Below the pieces are notes generated by a model. The model was not told where the DNA came from. It saw only the letters and a program-made list of their open reading frames with translations, and searched no databases. 53,770 bases of DNA. It comes from Clostridia bacterium (GTDB lineage: Bacteria; Bacillota; Clostridia; TANB77; CAG-508). Both the position numbers and the translations under genes were made by a program. Each line of letters starts with the position of its first letter. The first letter of the stretch is position 1. The stretch lies in the NCBI GenBank assembly GCA_022799315.1, contig JAAWOE010000008.1, forward strand, positions 1 to 53,770, given 5' to 3'. Shown here one piece after another: positions 37,124-48,390 of the stretch.

Positions 37124-39832
37124 ATGAGTAATAAAAAAAGGACAAATGATACTGATAAAACAAAAAAAATAAAAACAGATAAAACAAACACTAAGAAAAA
37201 CAATACGAAAAAAGGAAGTAATAAAAAAAGAAAACATCCTAAATTAATGCTAACTCTAAAAATAATGGCAATTATAATTGTTGCGTGCATAATTATTGGA
37301 GCAGGAGTAGTTGCAGGACTTTTCTTTGGATTTTTTGGAGAAGATTTAAAAATAACAGCAGATGCATTAAATATTAAAACAGAAAATAGTGTTTTAATAG
37401 ATATAAATGGCAATGAAGTTGCAAAACTAAATGGAGACGAAAATAGAGAAGTAATTCTTATGTCTGAAATGGGAGAATACTTACCAAAGGCATTTGTAGC
37501 AATAGAAGATAAAAGATTTTATGACCATAACGGTGTAGATATCAAAAGAACATTAGGAGCCATTGTTAAATATGCAACAGGGAATTCTTCATATGGCGGA
37601 AGTACAATCACACAGCAATTAATTAAAAATGCAACAGGCGAGAAAAAGAAACATTGGTCAAGAAAAGTAAAAGAAATTGTTAAAGCATATCAAATTGAAA
37701 GAGAAATGTCTAAAGACCAAATATTAGAATCTTACTTAAATACAATTCCTTTAGGTGGAGGAGCAAAAAATGTTTATGGTGTTAAGGTGGCTGCAAAATT
37801 CTATTTTGATAAACAGCCTTCAGAATTAAGCCTTGCTGAATCTGCATATATTGCAGGAATTAACCATTCACCAAACGTTTATAACCCATTTAAAGAAACA
37901 CCAAATACAGAAAAAATTGTAAAAAGAACTAAAACTGTATTAGATGAAATGAAAGATCAAGGAAAAATTGAAAAAGAACAATATGACCAAGCAATAGCAG
38001 AAGTAGATGCAGGCCTTGCTTTTAAAGAAGGAAATGTTACAAGCAATAATTCATTAACACAAAATGAAGAAGCAGCAGTAAAACAAGTAATTAATCAGTA
38101 TGCAGATGAACATGACCTTGAATATAAAGTGGCAGAACAACAAATTAAAAGTGGTGGATATAAAATATATATTACCGAAAATAAAGACATACAATATATT
38201 GTTGATGATGCATATGATACCAATAAAGATTGGATAAAAACAAAAAAAGTAACAAGAAAAGATGAAGAAGGAAAAGATGTTAAGGTAACAGTACAACTAC
38301 AATCTGGAATGGTAATAATTGATCATAAAACAGGATATGTAGTAGCAGCAAGAGGAGTGCTAGGAGAAAAAACACCATGGGGTACAAATAGAGCGATTAG
38401 TGCAGGACATCAACCAGGATCTTCAATAAAACCAATTGCGGTAATTGCACCATCTTTAGAAGAAGGATTGATTACAGCAGGAACAGTTGTAGATGATACA
38501 CCAGTTAAGTATGGCTCTTATGCACCAAGAAACTCTGGTGGTGGATTCAAAGGATTAATGAATATAAGATCAATTTTAAGGGTATCTGAAAATATACCAG
38601 AAGTTAAGATGATGAAGAAATTAACTCCAGCAAAATCAATGGAATATTTAGAAGCTTTTGGTGTTTCAACCTTAAGTAAAGGGGATGAAGGGCTTCCGCT
38701 AGCATTAGGTGGAGTGGGAGAAGGAATTAGTCCTTTAGAAATGGCAGGAGCATATGCAACACTTGCAAATGGTGGTGTATATATAGAACCTACATTTTAC
38801 ATAAAAGTTGAAGATTCTAATGGAAAAGTTATTATGGAGAAAAAACAAGAAACACATAGGGTTATATCAGAACAAAATGCATATATTGTACAATCATTAT
38901 TAACAGAACCAACAGGAACAGGACTTACAGGCGCAGATGGTGCAACAGGAACAAGAGCAAGAATTAACGGAATGCAAACTTGTGGAAAAACAGGAACAAC
39001 AAATGATACAACAGCAACATGGTTTTGCGGATTTACTCCATATTATGCAGCATCAATGTACTTTGGATATGACAATCAAAAAGAAGGTAAAGGAGAAGCA
39101 CCAGGAAGTGGTACAGTAGCAGGACGTTGGGGTGGCATTATGAATAAGGTTCATAAAGGATTAGATTCAGCAAAATTTGAAAAACCAGGAAATATTGTAT
39201 CAGCAGCAATATGTAAAGAGTCAGGATTATTACCAACAGAAAATTGCTCAGGGCATACTTATACAGAAATGTTTGTAAAAGGAACAGTTCCTTCAAAAAC
39301 ATGTTCTACACATGTAAAATTAAAAATATGTAAAGAAACAGGTAAAATTGCAAACGAGTTCTGCAAAGAAGTTGAAGAAAAAGTATTTATTACAAGAGAA
39401 AACAGAGATAAAGATACATCATGGCAAAGTGCAAAAGATGCTAGTCTTATGGCACCGACAGAAAACTGTGATAAACATACAAAAGCGCAAGATACTGAGA
39501 AACCTGTTATTACATTAAAGGGCGAAGCAACAGTTACAGTTAAATTGAAATCAGAATATAAAGATGCAGGAGCAACTGCAAATGACAAAGTAGATGGAGA
39601 TTTAACATCTAAAATAAAAACAGAAATTAAAAAAGAAGGAAAAGTAGTAGAAAAAATAGATACTACAAAAGTAGGCACATATACTATAACATATAGTGTA
39701 ACAGATGCAGCAGGAAATACAGCAACTGTAACAAGGACAGTTAAAGTGGTTGATAAAAACACAAATACAAATACAACTACGAATACAACAACTAATAATA
39801 ATGATAAAAACACAAAAAATACAAATAAATAA
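37124..39832 (+). CDS. Class A penicillin-binding protein (PBP1A-like)
   Basis: 902 residues from ATG 37124 after AAAGGAGG. A basic cytoplasmic tail, one membrane helix (IIIVACIIIGAGVVAGLFFG), a GT51 glycosyltransferase (EDKRFYDHNGVD, GGSTITQQLIKN, YLNTIPLGGGAKNVYGV) and a transpeptidase with SxxK in GSSIKPI, SEN-type motif and KTGT in CGKTGTTND. The C terminus carries an Ig-like domain (ITLKGEATVTVKLKSEYKDAG, TYTITYSVTDAAGNTA) and an Asn/Thr tail. It polymerises and cross-links peptidoglycan. Confidence 0.95.
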   Translation: MSNKKRTNDTDKTKKIKTDKTNTKKNNTKKGSNKKRKHPKLMLTLKIMAIIIVACIIIGAGVVAGLFFGFFGEDLKITADALNIKTENSVLIDINGNEVAKLNGDENREVILMSEMGEYLPKAFVAIEDKRFYDHNGVDIKRTLGAIVKYATGNSSYGGSTITQQLIKNATGEKKKHWSRKVKEIVKAYQIEREMSKDQILESYLNTIPLGGGAKNVYGVKVAAKFYFDKQPSELSLAESAYIAGINHSPNVYNPFKETPNTEKIVKRTKTVLDEMKDQGKIEKEQYDQAIAEVDAGLAFKEGNVTSNNSLTQNEEAAVKQVINQYADEHDLEYKVAEQQIKSGGYKIYITENKDIQYIVDDAYDTNKDWIKTKKVTRKDEEGKDVKVTVQLQSGMVIIDHKTGYVVAARGVLGEKTPWGTNRAISAGHQPGSSIKPIAVIAPSLEEGLITAGTVVDDTPVKYGSYAPRNSGGGFKGLMNIRSILRVSENIPEVKMMKKLTPAKSMEYLEAFGVSTLSKGDEGLPLALGGVGEGISPLEMAGAYATLANGGVYIEPTFYIKVEDSNGKVIMEKKQETHRVISEQNAYIVQSLLTEPTGTGLTGADGATGTRARINGMQTCGKTGTTNDTTATWFCGFTPYYAASMYFGYDNQKEGKGEAPGSGTVAGRWGGIMNKVHKGLDSAKFEKPGNIVSAAICKESGLLPTENCSGHTYTEMFVKGTVPSKTCSTHVKLKICKETGKIANEFCKEVEEKVFITRENRDKDTSWQSAKDASLMAPTENCDKHTKAQDTEKPVITLKGEATVTVKLKSEYKDAGATANDKVDGDLTSKIKTEIKKEGKVVEKIDTTKVGTYTITYSVTDAAGNTATVTRTVKVVDKNTNTNTTTNTTTNNNDKNTKNTNK

Positions 39833-39841
39833 TAGATAAAG

Positions 39842-39863
39842 GGGTCGATGAAGGCATCGACCC
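39842..39863. repeat. REP palindrome 5
   Basis: GGGTCGATG...CATCGACCC between PBP1A and cysS. Confidence 0.85.
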
Positions 39864-39896
39864 AAATCCTATATAATAGAAAGGCGGAAAATACAA

Positions 39897-41282
39897 TTGG
39901 AATTAAGATTATATAACACACTTACAAAAACGAAAGATGTATTTAAACCACTAGAAGGAAATCAAGTAAGAATGTATTCTTGCGGACCAACAGTATATAA
40001 AGATGCAACAATAGGAAATATGAGAACTAATATATTTATGGATGTGTTAAGAAGAGTACTAAAATATAATGGATATACATTAAAACATGTAATGAACATA
40101 ACAGATGTTGGACACCTTGTTTCAGATGCAGATGAAGGAGAAGACAAAATGCTCAAATCTGCAAAAGAAGAAGGAAAATCTCCATTAGAAATTGCAGAAT
40201 TTTATACTAAAAGATTTTTAAAAGATTTAGAAGATTTAAATATAGATATGCCAGAAATTATCTGTAGAGCAACAGATCACATTCAAGAGATGATAGAATT
40301 TGTTAAAGGATTAGTAGATAAAGGATATGCCTATGAAACTTCTACTGCAATATATTTTGACGTATCTAAACTAGATAAATATGGTATACTATCAGGAATA
40401 AATCTAGATGAACAAAAAGCAGGAGCAAGAGTGAATGTGGATGAAGAAAAGAAAAATCCATATGATTTTGCTTTATGGATTAAAGCGCCTGCAAATCACT
40501 TAATGAAATGGGAAAGCCCATGGGGATTATGCTATCCAGGATGGCATATAGAATGTTCTGCTATGGGTAGAAAATATTTGGGCGATGAATTTGATATACA
40601 TACAGGCGGAATAGATTTAATACCAACACATCATGAAAATGAAATAGCACAAAGTAAAGGACTAACAGGCAAAAATCCTGCAAGATTTTGGATTCATGGA
40701 GAATATTTATTAATAAATGGCGGAAAAATGTCTAAGAGTTTAGGAAATGTATATTTATTAAGAGATATTATTAATAGAGGTTATTCTCCACTTGCGTATA
40801 AAATGTTTTGTTTTTCAGCAAGTTATAGAAACAAAATTAACTTTACTTGGGAAGCAATTGAAGCTTCTAACAAGGCTCTAATAAAGTTAAAAGAATTGTA
40901 TCAAAGACATTTAGAAGGAAATGATGATGTTCAAGATGAAGTGTTAGAAGAGTATGAAAACAAATTTCATGAAGCCATAAATGATGATTTAAATATGCCA
41001 CTAGCTATGAGCATAGTATGGGAAGTGGCAAAAATGCCAGAAAAGTCAAAAAAAGTAGCAGAGCTTTTATTAAAATTTGATAGTGTATTAGGAATAAAAA
41101 TAGACGAACCAGAAAAAAATAAAGAAGAAATCCCAGAAGAAATTTTGAAACTAGTAGAAAAAAGAAAACAAGCAAGATTAGAGAAAAATTGGGAATTATC
41201 AGACAAACTAAGAAATGAAATTAATGAAAAAGGATATAATGTAAAAGATTCAAAAGACGATATGATAGTGGAGAAAATGTAG
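39897..41282 (+). CDS. cysS: Cysteinyl-tRNA synthetase
   Basis: 461 residues from TTG 39897 (AAAGGCGG upstream). Zinc ligands include CGPTVYKDATIGNMRT; KMSKSLGN is canonical; PGWHIECSAMG and HTGGIDLIPTHHENEIAQSK are family blocks. The HIGH-equivalent, usually HIGN, is TIGN here: the first His is Thr. It joins cysteine to tRNA. The C-terminal anticodon domain is present. Confidence 0.9.
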   Translation: MELRLYNTLTKTKDVFKPLEGNQVRMYSCGPTVYKDATIGNMRTNIFMDVLRRVLKYNGYTLKHVMNITDVGHLVSDADEGEDKMLKSAKEEGKSPLEIAEFYTKRFLKDLEDLNIDMPEIICRATDHIQEMIEFVKGLVDKGYAYETSTAIYFDVSKLDKYGILSGINLDEQKAGARVNVDEEKKNPYDFALWIKAPANHLMKWESPWGLCYPGWHIECSAMGRKYLGDEFDIHTGGIDLIPTHHENEIAQSKGLTGKNPARFWIHGEYLLINGGKMSKSLGNVYLLRDIINRGYSPLAYKMFCFSASYRNKINFTWEAIEASNKALIKLKELYQRHLEGNDDVQDEVLEEYENKFHEAINDDLNMPLAMSIVWEVAKMPEKSKKVAELLLKFDSVLGIKIDEPEKNKEEIPEEILKLVEKRKQARLEKNWELSDKLRNEINEKGYNVKDSKDDMIVEKM

Positions 41283-41316
41283 AACAATGTTGTATCTTGT
41301 ATAAAGGAGAAATACG

Positions 41317-42373
41317 ATGTCAGAAGAAAATACAAAAAAGATGAATTTTTGCCAAAGGGTTATAACAAGTATAAAAGATTTTGATAAATATCAAATTTTT
41401 GCAGTAGAAAAATTAGGAGTGGCAATAAAATATTTAGTTATATTAGTAATTATTTTTTCATTAATAGGAGCAATTACATTTACTATCAAATTTGCAAATT
41501 ATATAAATGGTGGAATTAAATATTTTGAAGAAAACATTAATGAAGTTAGTTATAAGGATGGAAGTTTAAGTATAAATTTTCGGAGAAGAAATGATTTTTA
41601 CTAATAATGATGAAGCTTTACAAATTATTATAATTAATACAAATGCAGAAAATGATTTAGAAAATGAATATATAAATAAAATTAATAAATATGAAAATGG
41701 AATAGTGTTACTAAAAGATAAACTGATTTATAAAAACAACATCTTAAGTCAAAATATAGAATATTCTTACGAAAACATACTAAATTTTTACGACATACAA
41801 GAATTTGAAAAACAAGATGTATTAAATTTTGTAAACAGCATTAATGGAATAGGATTATATAGCGGATTTGTTTTATTTATAGGAATGTATATGTTTGTGA
41901 TATATTTTATAAGCACATTGATTGATGCTTTTATGCTTGCAATACTTGGATTTGTTCTTGCAAGGATTATAGGAGTAAAAATAAAATTTAAAGCAACATT
42001 TAATATAGGTGTTTATGCTTTAACATTACCTATTATTTTAAATTTAATTTATATAGTGATAAATGCTTTTACTGGTTTTACTATTAGGTACTTTCAGTGG
42101 ATGTATACAACAATATCTTATATCTATGTTATTGTATCGATACTTATTATAAAAACAGACTTAATTAATAGACAAATGGAATTGATGAAAATAATTGAAG
42201 AGCAAGAAAAAGTGAAAAAAGAGTTAGAAGAAAAAGAAAGACAAGAAAAAGAAAAAAGAGAACGTGAAGAACATAAAGAAAACAACGATGATGATGAAAA
42301 AACAAAGCAAAAGAAGAAAAAAGATAAAGAAGATAATGGAATAGAAGACTCTGGGCTTGCACCACAAGAATAG
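41317..42373 (+). CDS. DUF1189-like membrane protein, joined by a CGGA +1 shift
   Basis: About 351 codons. The first frame gives a cytosolic start ([24 protein letters not shown] in parts) and a membrane helix ([19 protein letters not shown]), then stops after RRRNDFY. Skipping C at 41581 gives [21 protein letters not shown] and the downstream frame with several membrane helices ([35 protein letters not shown]) and a highly charged C-terminal tail. Layout fits DUF1189, but the family call is by pattern. AAAGGAGAAA before ATG; it overlaps nothing and precedes ftsH by 32 bases. Confidence 0.75.
41581..41584 (+). other. CGGA +1 frameshift site in the DUF1189-like gene
   Basis: The 0-frame reads AAT TTT CGG AGA AGA AAT GAT TTT TAC TAA. 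The +1 frame gives TTT GGA GAA GAA ATG ATT TTT. TTT before C (TTT C) allows the P-site Phe tRNA to slip onto TTC. Confidence 0.75.
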
Positions 42374-42404
42374 AAAAAATTCTAACAATAGAAAGGAAAC
42401 AATA

Positions 42405-44192
42405 ATGAATAAAAAACAAAACGACAAGAATAAAAATAATACATTAAAATTAATTATAGGTTTATTAATAATATTAGTAATACTTATAGCAACATTTGCA
42501 ATATATATGATAAATAATAAAAATCAAGATGAAAATAAAAATATTGCATATACAGATTTAATAAAAGAAATAAATGAAGAAACTGTTGAAAAAATAGAAA
42601 TGACGGTTGGAAGTACTACTGCAAAAGTTAAATTAAAAAATGAAGAAGAAGAAAAGAAGGTAATTTTACCTAATACACAAGCTTTTATTGAATTATTACA
42701 TGAAAAAGAAGAACAAGGAAAAGAAATTGAATTAATACAAAAAGAACAAAGTTTATTTTTAAGAATACCAGCAACATTATTAAGTTTATTGCCAACAATA
42801 ATGATGGCAGCACTATTTGTTTTACTATTCAAAATGCAAGGACTTGGCGATAAAGGAAAAGTATATGATGGAGAAGAAAATAAGACAGATGTTAAATTTA
42901 AAGATGTAGCAGGACTTGATGAAGAAAAAGCAGAACTTGTGGAAATTGTAGATTTTCTAAAAGAACCAAAACGTTTTTATGATATGGGTGCAAAAATACC
43001 AAAAGGAATCTTGCTATATGGAAAACCAGGTACAGGAAAAACGTTAATAGCAAAAGCTATAGCAGGTGAAGCAGGTGTTCCGTTTATTTCAATGAGTGGT
43101 TCTGAATTTATTGAAATGTTTGCAGGTCTTGGAGCGTCACGTGTTAGAAAATTATTCGAAAAAGCAAGAAAAATATCTCCTTGTATTGTATTTATAGATG
43201 AAATAGATGCAATTGGTTCAAGACGTACAGGGGGAAGTGGTGCAGAATCAGAAAATAATCAAACACTAAATCAATTATTAGTTGAAATGGATGGTTTTGA
43301 AAAGAATGAAACTATTATTGTACTTGCAGCAACAAATAGACCAGAAATGTTAGATAAAGCGTTACTTCGTCCAGGAAGATTTGATCGTCAAATTACAATT
43401 GCGCCACCAGATGTAAAGGGAAGAGAAGAGATTTTAAAAATCCATTCAAAGGAGAAAAAATTTGCCAATGATGTAACTTTAAAAAGTATTGCAGAAGATA
43501 CAGCAGGATATACTGGCGCAGAACTTGCCAATATTTTAAATGAAGCGGCAATAATTGCTACAATCTCTAAACATGAAGCGATTGAGCAAGAAGATATAGA
43601 AGAAGCAATTAAAAAGGTAACAGTAGGAATACAAAAAAATAGTAGAGTTATAAATGAAAAAGAAAAATGCCTAACAGCATATCATGAAGCAGGACATGCT
43701 ATAGTAGGAAGATTTTTACAAACTTCTGACCCTCTAAAAGAAATCTCAATTATACCAAGAGGTGTAGCTGGTGGATATACTATGTATAAATCTAATGAAG
43801 ATAAATTTTATAAATCTAAAACAGAATTAGAAGAAAGATTGGTAGGATTACTTGGAGGACGAGCTGCTGAAAAATTAGCATTAAATGATATATCTACAGG
43901 AGCAAGAAATGATATACAAGTTGCAACTGAAATTGCAAAAGATATGGTTACAGTATATGGAATGAGTGATAGATTAGGTCCAATTTCATTAGAAACAGAA
44001 GAAAACCTAAATGTATTTGGACATGATATAGAAGATGTAATTGGACAAGAAGTAAAAACATTAATAGATACAGCATATGCACAGGCACAAGAAATTTTAA
44101 AAGCAAACATGGACAAGTTAGAAGAAGTTGCAAATGTGTTATTACAAAAAGAGACTATAACTGCTGAAGAGTTTGAAGCGATATTTAGATAA
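42405..44192 (+). CDS. ftsH: ATP-dependent zinc metalloprotease FtsH
   Basis: 595 residues from ATG 42405 (GAAAGGAAA upstream). Two membrane helices flank an extracellular domain; the AAA domain has Walker A ([16 protein letters not shown]), Walker B ([12 protein letters not shown]), the arginine finger region ([19 protein letters not shown]) and the zinc site HEAGH. It degrades membrane and misfolded proteins. A clear terminator follows. Confidence 0.97.
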   Translation: MNKKQNDKNKNNTLKLIIGLLIILVILIATFAIYMINNKNQDENKNIAYTDLIKEINEETVEKIEMTVGSTTAKVKLKNEEEEKKVILPNTQAFIELLHEKEEQGKEIELIQKEQSLFLRIPATLLSLLPTIMMAALFVLLFKMQGLGDKGKVYDGEENKTDVKFKDVAGLDEEKAELVEIVDFLKEPKRFYDMGAKIPKGILLYGKPGTGKTLIAKAIAGEAGVPFISMSGSEFIEMFAGLGASRVRKLFEKARKISPCIVFIDEIDAIGSRRTGGSGAESENNQTLNQLLVEMDGFEKNETIIVLAATNRPEMLDKALLRPGRFDRQITIAPPDVKGREEILKIHSKEKKFANDVTLKSIAEDTAGYTGAELANILNEAAIIATISKHEAIEQEDIEEAIKKVTVGIQKNSRVINEKEKCLTAYHEAGHAIVGRFLQTSDPLKEISIIPRGVAGGYTMYKSNEDKFYKSKTELEERLVGLLGGRAAEKLALNDISTGARNDIQVATEIAKDMVTVYGMSDRLGPISLETEENLNVFGHDIEDVIGQEVKTLIDTAYAQAQEILKANMDKLEEVANVLLQKETITAEEFEAIFR

Positions 44193-44228
44193 AGAAATAG
44201 AAGCCTTTGTTTGGGCTTCTATTTCTTT
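44191..44228 (+). terminator. ftsH terminator
   Basis: AAAGAAATAGAAGCC pairs with GGCTTCTATTTCTTT, then ATCTTTATTTTG. Confidence 0.9.
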
Positions 44229-44314
44229 ATCTTTATTTTGTTATTTAACCATAAACCAAAAACAATACTCCTTAATATAATATACTAACTAAATTATTCT
44301 TAGGAGGTATATTA

Positions 44315-45553
44315 ATGAAGCAAAAAGTATTAAAAAGTCTTATTTTATTTATGATGCTTACAATGTCATCGTTAGGGATATTTACTAATATTTCACAAGC
44401 ACTTGAACCATCAAGCAATGTTGTTTATGAAGGCATAGATGTTAGTGCTTATCAAGGTTACATAGATTACGAAAGAGTAAGAAATGCAGGAATTGAAGTT
44501 GTATATATTAAATCAAGTGAAGGAACAACATTGGAAGATCCATATTTTAGAACAAACTATGACAATGCAAAAGCCAATAGCTTAAAAGTTGGTTTTTACC
44601 ACTTTATTAGAGCAAGAAATGAAGAAGAAGCAAGAAATGAAGCTGAGTTTTTTGCACGTGTTATTTCTGGAACAAATCCAGACTGCAGATTGGCAATGGA
44701 TTTCGAAGTGTTTGGAGACTTAAGTGTAGAAGAAATTAATCGTATATCATTTGCATTTTTGCAAAGAATACAAGAAATTACGAAGAAAGAATGTGTTATA
44801 TATAGCGATGCATATAATGCAAGAAATACTTTTAGTAGGGAACTTGCCCAAAATTATCCATTATGGATAGCTGAATATGGAGTTGAAACACCAATAGATA
44901 ATGGAAAATGGGAATATTGGGTTGGTTTTCAATATACAGATGCAGGAAGAATTGATGGAATAGAAGGAAATGTAGATAGAGATAAGTTTACAGATGGAAT
45001 TTTACAAACAGGCGGAGAAATACCAAATCCAGAGCCAGAACCTGAACCAACTCCCGAACCTAATCCTAATGGAAATATATACTATATAGTAAAATCAGGA
45101 GACACGTTAAGCCATATAGCATTATGGTACAATACAACAGTAGAAGAATTAGTTAAATTAAACAACATACAAAATCCAAATTTAATTTATGTAGGGCAAA
45201 GAATATTAATTTTAGCATCTGATGAACCTAATAAAGAAAAGGAAATAACTTATACAGTAAGATACGGAGATAGTTTATGGAAAATTGCAAATAGATATGG
45301 AGTAAGTGTGAATTCATTAGTAACCTTAAACAACATACAAAACCCAAACTTAATTTATCCAGGACAACAAATAAAAGTTAAAGTATCTAGTAATAACAAT
45401 CAGGCAAATACATTATATTATAGGGTAAGGCGAGGAGATTCATTATGGAGAATAGCAAGAAGATATAGAACAACAGTAAGTAATTTAGTAAGATTAAATA
45501 ATATTAAAAATCCTAATCTAATATATATAGGACAGATTTTACGTATTTATTAA
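44315..45553 (+). CDS. Secreted GH25 lysozyme with three LysM domains
   Basis: 412 residues. Signal peptide ([21 protein letters not shown], then QA-LEPSS), a GH25 muramidase domain with [25 protein letters not shown] and [15 protein letters not shown] (the catalytic DxE), a Pro/Glu-rich linker ([15 protein letters not shown]), then three LysM repeats starting [35 protein letters not shown] and [17 protein letters not shown]. It cuts peptidoglycan outside the cell. TAGGAGGT upstream. Confidence 0.95.
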   Translation: MKQKVLKSLILFMMLTMSSLGIFTNISQALEPSSNVVYEGIDVSAYQGYIDYERVRNAGIEVVYIKSSEGTTLEDPYFRTNYDNAKANSLKVGFYHFIRARNEEEARNEAEFFARVISGTNPDCRLAMDFEVFGDLSVEEINRISFAFLQRIQEITKKECVIYSDAYNARNTFSRELAQNYPLWIAEYGVETPIDNGKWEYWVGFQYTDAGRIDGIEGNVDRDKFTDGILQTGGEIPNPEPEPEPTPEPNPNGNIYYIVKSGDTLSHIALWYNTTVEELVKLNNIQNPNLIYVGQRILILASDEPNKEKEITYTVRYGDSLWKIANRYGVSVNSLVTLNNIQNPNLIYPGQQIKVKVSSNNNQANTLYYRVRRGDSLWRIARRYRTTVSNLVRLNNIKNPNLIYIGQILRIY

Positions 45554-45636
45554 ACTGACCAAACAGTACAATAGTAAAATATAAAACTTAGTTGTATGAT
45601 ATAATATATTTATATTAAATAAAGAGGAGATTATTT

Positions 45637-47361
45637 ATGAACAAAAAACGAGTATTATATCAAGCAAAAGAGTATAAAGACATAAGAGAATTGGTTAATG
45701 AAACTGTAAAAACTTACCCAGACAACATTGCATTTATTATAAAGGAAAAACAAGGAGAAAAGATAACATATAAAAATATTACTTATAAAATGCTAAAAGA
45801 AGATATTGATGCATTAGGTACAGCTCTTATAGATTTAGGACTAAGAGATAAAAAAATAGCAATAATTGCAAATAATCGTTATGAATGGTGTATAAGCTAT
45901 CTTGCAACATTGTGTGGTGTTGGAATAGTAGTTCCATTAGATAAATCACTACCTGCAGGAGAAATTGAAAGCTTATTACAAAGAAGCTATGCTGATGCGG
46001 TTATTTTTGAAAACAAATACAGTGAAATAATGGAAAATATCAAACAAAATAGCACAAATAATGTTGAATATTATATTTGCATGGATAATGCAGAAAATAA
46101 AGAACACATATCATTAAATGATTTATTAGCCAAAGGAAAGGCACTATTAACTACTAAAGACACTCGTTTTAAAGATGCAATAATAGATCCAGAAAAAATG
46201 AATATAATTTTATTTACATCTGGAACGACATCTGCGTCAAAAGCAGTTATGCTATCACAAAAAAACATTGTGTCTAATATACATGCATTAAATTCTATTA
46301 TAAAAGTAGAACCGACAGATAGAAATTTAGCATTTTTGCCATTACATCATACATTTGGTTCAACTGGATTATTATTCTTTATTAGTAATGGAGTAAGTAA
46401 TGTATTTTGTGATGGGTTAAAATATATCCAAAAGAACTTGCAAGAATATAAAGTTACAATATTTGTGTGTGTTCCTCTATTATTAGAAGCAATGGATAAA
46501 AGGATTTTGAAAGAAATTGATAAACAAGGAAAAACAAAACTAATAAAAATAGTAACTAAAATTAGTAATTTTTTATTAAAATTTGGAATTGATATTAGAA
46601 GAAAAGTATTTAAAGATATTATTAACAATCTTGGTGGGCTAAGAATGGCTGTAAGTGGTGCTGCAGGTATTGATAAAAATGTAGTAGAAAACTTTACAAA
46701 CTTTGGTATAGAAACAGTACAGGGGTATGGATTAACTGAAACAGCCCCAGTTATTACGGCAGAGAATGATGAAAATATTCGTTATGGTTCTGTTGGATTC
46801 CCACTAAAGAATGTAGAAATTGGAATTTTTGAACCAAACGAACAAGGAATAGGCGAAGTTATAGCTAAAGGACCAAATGTAATGTTAGGCTATTTTGAAA
46901 ATGAAGAAGCAACAAAAGAAGTTTTAATTGATGGCTGGTTCCATACAGGAGATTTAGGATATGTAGATAAAGATGGATTTTTATTTATAACAGGACGTAA
47001 GAAAAATGTTATTGTTATGAAAAACGGAAAAAATATTTACCCAGAAGAATTAGAAGCATTAATAACTACACTTCCATATGTTGCTGAAAATATGGTGTTC
47101 GGAATACCAACTAGAGATGATGATTTAGATTTAGCGGCAAAAATTGTATATAATAAAGAATATGTAGAAGAAACATTTGGAGAAATTTCTAAAGAAGAAT
47201 TACAAGAAAAAATTTGGCAGGATATAAAGAAAATAAATAAAACAATGCCTCCATATAAGTATATACGTGAAATTATTGTAACAGATGAACCTATGATAAA
47301 GACAACAACTCAAAAAGTAAAGAGATTTGAAGAAATAAAGAAAATATTAAATGAGAAATAA
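45637..47361 (+). CDS. Long-chain acyl-CoA synthetase (AMP-binding)
   Basis: 574 residues. P-loop ILFTSGTTSASKAVMLSQKN, GYGLTETAPVI, TGDLGYVDKDGF and GRKKNVIVMKNGKNIYPEELE are the adenylate-forming signatures. It activates a fatty acid to acyl-AMP and then acyl-CoA. AGAGGAG before ATG 45637; the REPIN lies just downstream. Confidence 0.9.
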   Translation: MNKKRVLYQAKEYKDIRELVNETVKTYPDNIAFIIKEKQGEKITYKNITYKMLKEDIDALGTALIDLGLRDKKIAIIANNRYEWCISYLATLCGVGIVVPLDKSLPAGEIESLLQRSYADAVIFENKYSEIMENIKQNSTNNVEYYICMDNAENKEHISLNDLLAKGKALLTTKDTRFKDAIIDPEKMNIILFTSGTTSASKAVMLSQKNIVSNIHALNSIIKVEPTDRNLAFLPLHHTFGSTGLLFFISNGVSNVFCDGLKYIQKNLQEYKVTIFVCVPLLLEAMDKRILKEIDKQGKTKLIKIVTKISNFLLKFGIDIRRKVFKDIINNLGGLRMAVSGAAGIDKNVVENFTNFGIETVQGYGLTETAPVITAENDENIRYGSVGFPLKNVEIGIFEPNEQGIGEVIAKGPNVMLGYFENEEATKEVLIDGWFHTGDLGYVDKDGFLFITGRKKNVIVMKNGKNIYPEELEALITTLPYVAENMVFGIPTRDDDLDLAAKIVYNKEYVEETFGEISKEELQEKIWQDIKKINKTMPPYKYIREIIVTDEPMIKTTTQKVKRFEEIKKILNEK

Positions 47362-47390
47362 GAGAATTTTATGTGTAGGAATTAATCATA

Positions 47391-47471
47391 ATGTAGGGGT
47401 CGACGCCCACGTCGACCCAATATAAATTATCTTCAACAAAAAGGGGTCGACGTGGGCGTCGACCCCTACAT
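47391..47471. repeat. REPIN: inverted pair of REP palindromes 6 and 7
   Basis: REP 6 at 47397-47418 and REP 7 at 47444-47465 are exact reverse complements, with TGTAG prefixes at both outer ends and a 25-base spacer. Together they make a long hairpin, the usual REPIN unit moved by RAYTs. Confidence 0.9.
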
Positions 47472-47529
47472 CTATAATTACCAAAAAAGTTATATCATTA
47501 AATTAATAACATTAAAAAGAATTATCCTT

Positions 47530-48384
47530 TTAAAAATGATAATCAATTTTGAATTCTTTATGGTTTAAGTAATTTAAAATACCAGAATCTTCTTTAAAGT
47601 TAAATTTCATTTTATAACTACAAAGCTTTTGAACCTTTGATTTGTACATTTTATTAATTTCATTTTTACCATACTTACCATCACCAATAATAGGATACCC
47701 AATATGTGCTAGATGCGCACGAATTTGGTGCGTTCTTCCTGTATACAAAGTTACATCTAAAACGCAAGTATTGTCTTCGAATTCCTTTATTACTTCATAA
47801 CCTGTTATAATTTGCCTATAACCAGTCTGTTGTTTATCTGATATATATGCAATGGACTTTTTTGCATCTTTAAAAAGATATGCTGTTAAAGTTTGCTTCT
47901 TTATATTAGGAATACCATAAACATGACAAGTATAATGTTTAGAAATTTCTGAATTTTTAAATTTATCTAGTAAGATTTCTAAAGCATTTTCAGTTTTTGC
48001 AAACAAAACAAGACCAGTTGTGTTTCTATCTAACCTATGGCAAGGAAAAACCTTTTTACTAAGTTGTTTTGAAAGAGTAGTTGTTAAACTACTTTCACCA
48101 GTTACTTCACAACCTGCTTGTTTGTCTACAATAACAATATAGTCATCTTCATAAACTATAGTTAATTCTTTTTCAGAAAACAATAAAGAGTCAATTATAT
48201 AGATATCTACTATATCATTAGTATGAAGTTCTACATCTTGACTAATACGCTTTCCATTTATCTTAATGTCCTTTTTTCTAAGTGTTTTATAAATAGTGTT
48301 AATAGACAAGTTTGGAAATTCATTTTGCAAAATAGTATTTAATTTCTTATTATTATATTTTTCATCAATTACTAAAGTTTTCAT
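47530..48384 (-). CDS. RluA-family pseudouridine synthase
   Basis: 284 residues. An N-terminal S4-like domain (NTIYKTLRKKDIKINGKRIS), then the catalytic HRLDRNTTGLVLFAKT with the active-site Asp, and LYTGRTHQIRAHLAHIGYPIIGD. It isomerises a uridine in rRNA or tRNA. ATG 48384 has no Shine-Dalgarno site; a good promoter (TTGTAT 48419-48414, 17 bases, TATAAT 48396-48391, minus strand) ends 6 bases before it, so the message looks leaderless. Confidence 0.85.
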   Translation of the reverse strand: MKTLVIDEKYNNKKLNTILQNEFPNLSINTIYKTLRKKDIKINGKRISQDVELHTNDIVDIYIIDSLLFSEKELTIVYEDDYIVIVDKQAGCEVTGESSLTTTLSKQLSKKVFPCHRLDRNTTGLVLFAKTENALEILLDKFKNSEISKHYTCHVYGIPNIKKQTLTAYLFKDAKKSIAYISDKQQTGYRQIITGYEVIKEFEDNTCVLDVTLYTGRTHQIRAHLAHIGYPIIGDGKYGKNEINKMYKSKVQKLCSYKMKFNFKEDSGILNYLNHKEFKIDYHF

Positions 48385-48390
48385 ATGATT

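Noticed and set aside
39259-39921. Minus-strand open frame opposite the PBP C terminus (and similar hydrophobic ones)
   Set aside because: They are shadows of real genes caused by low-complexity Lys/Thr/Asn codons, without ribosome sites or homology.
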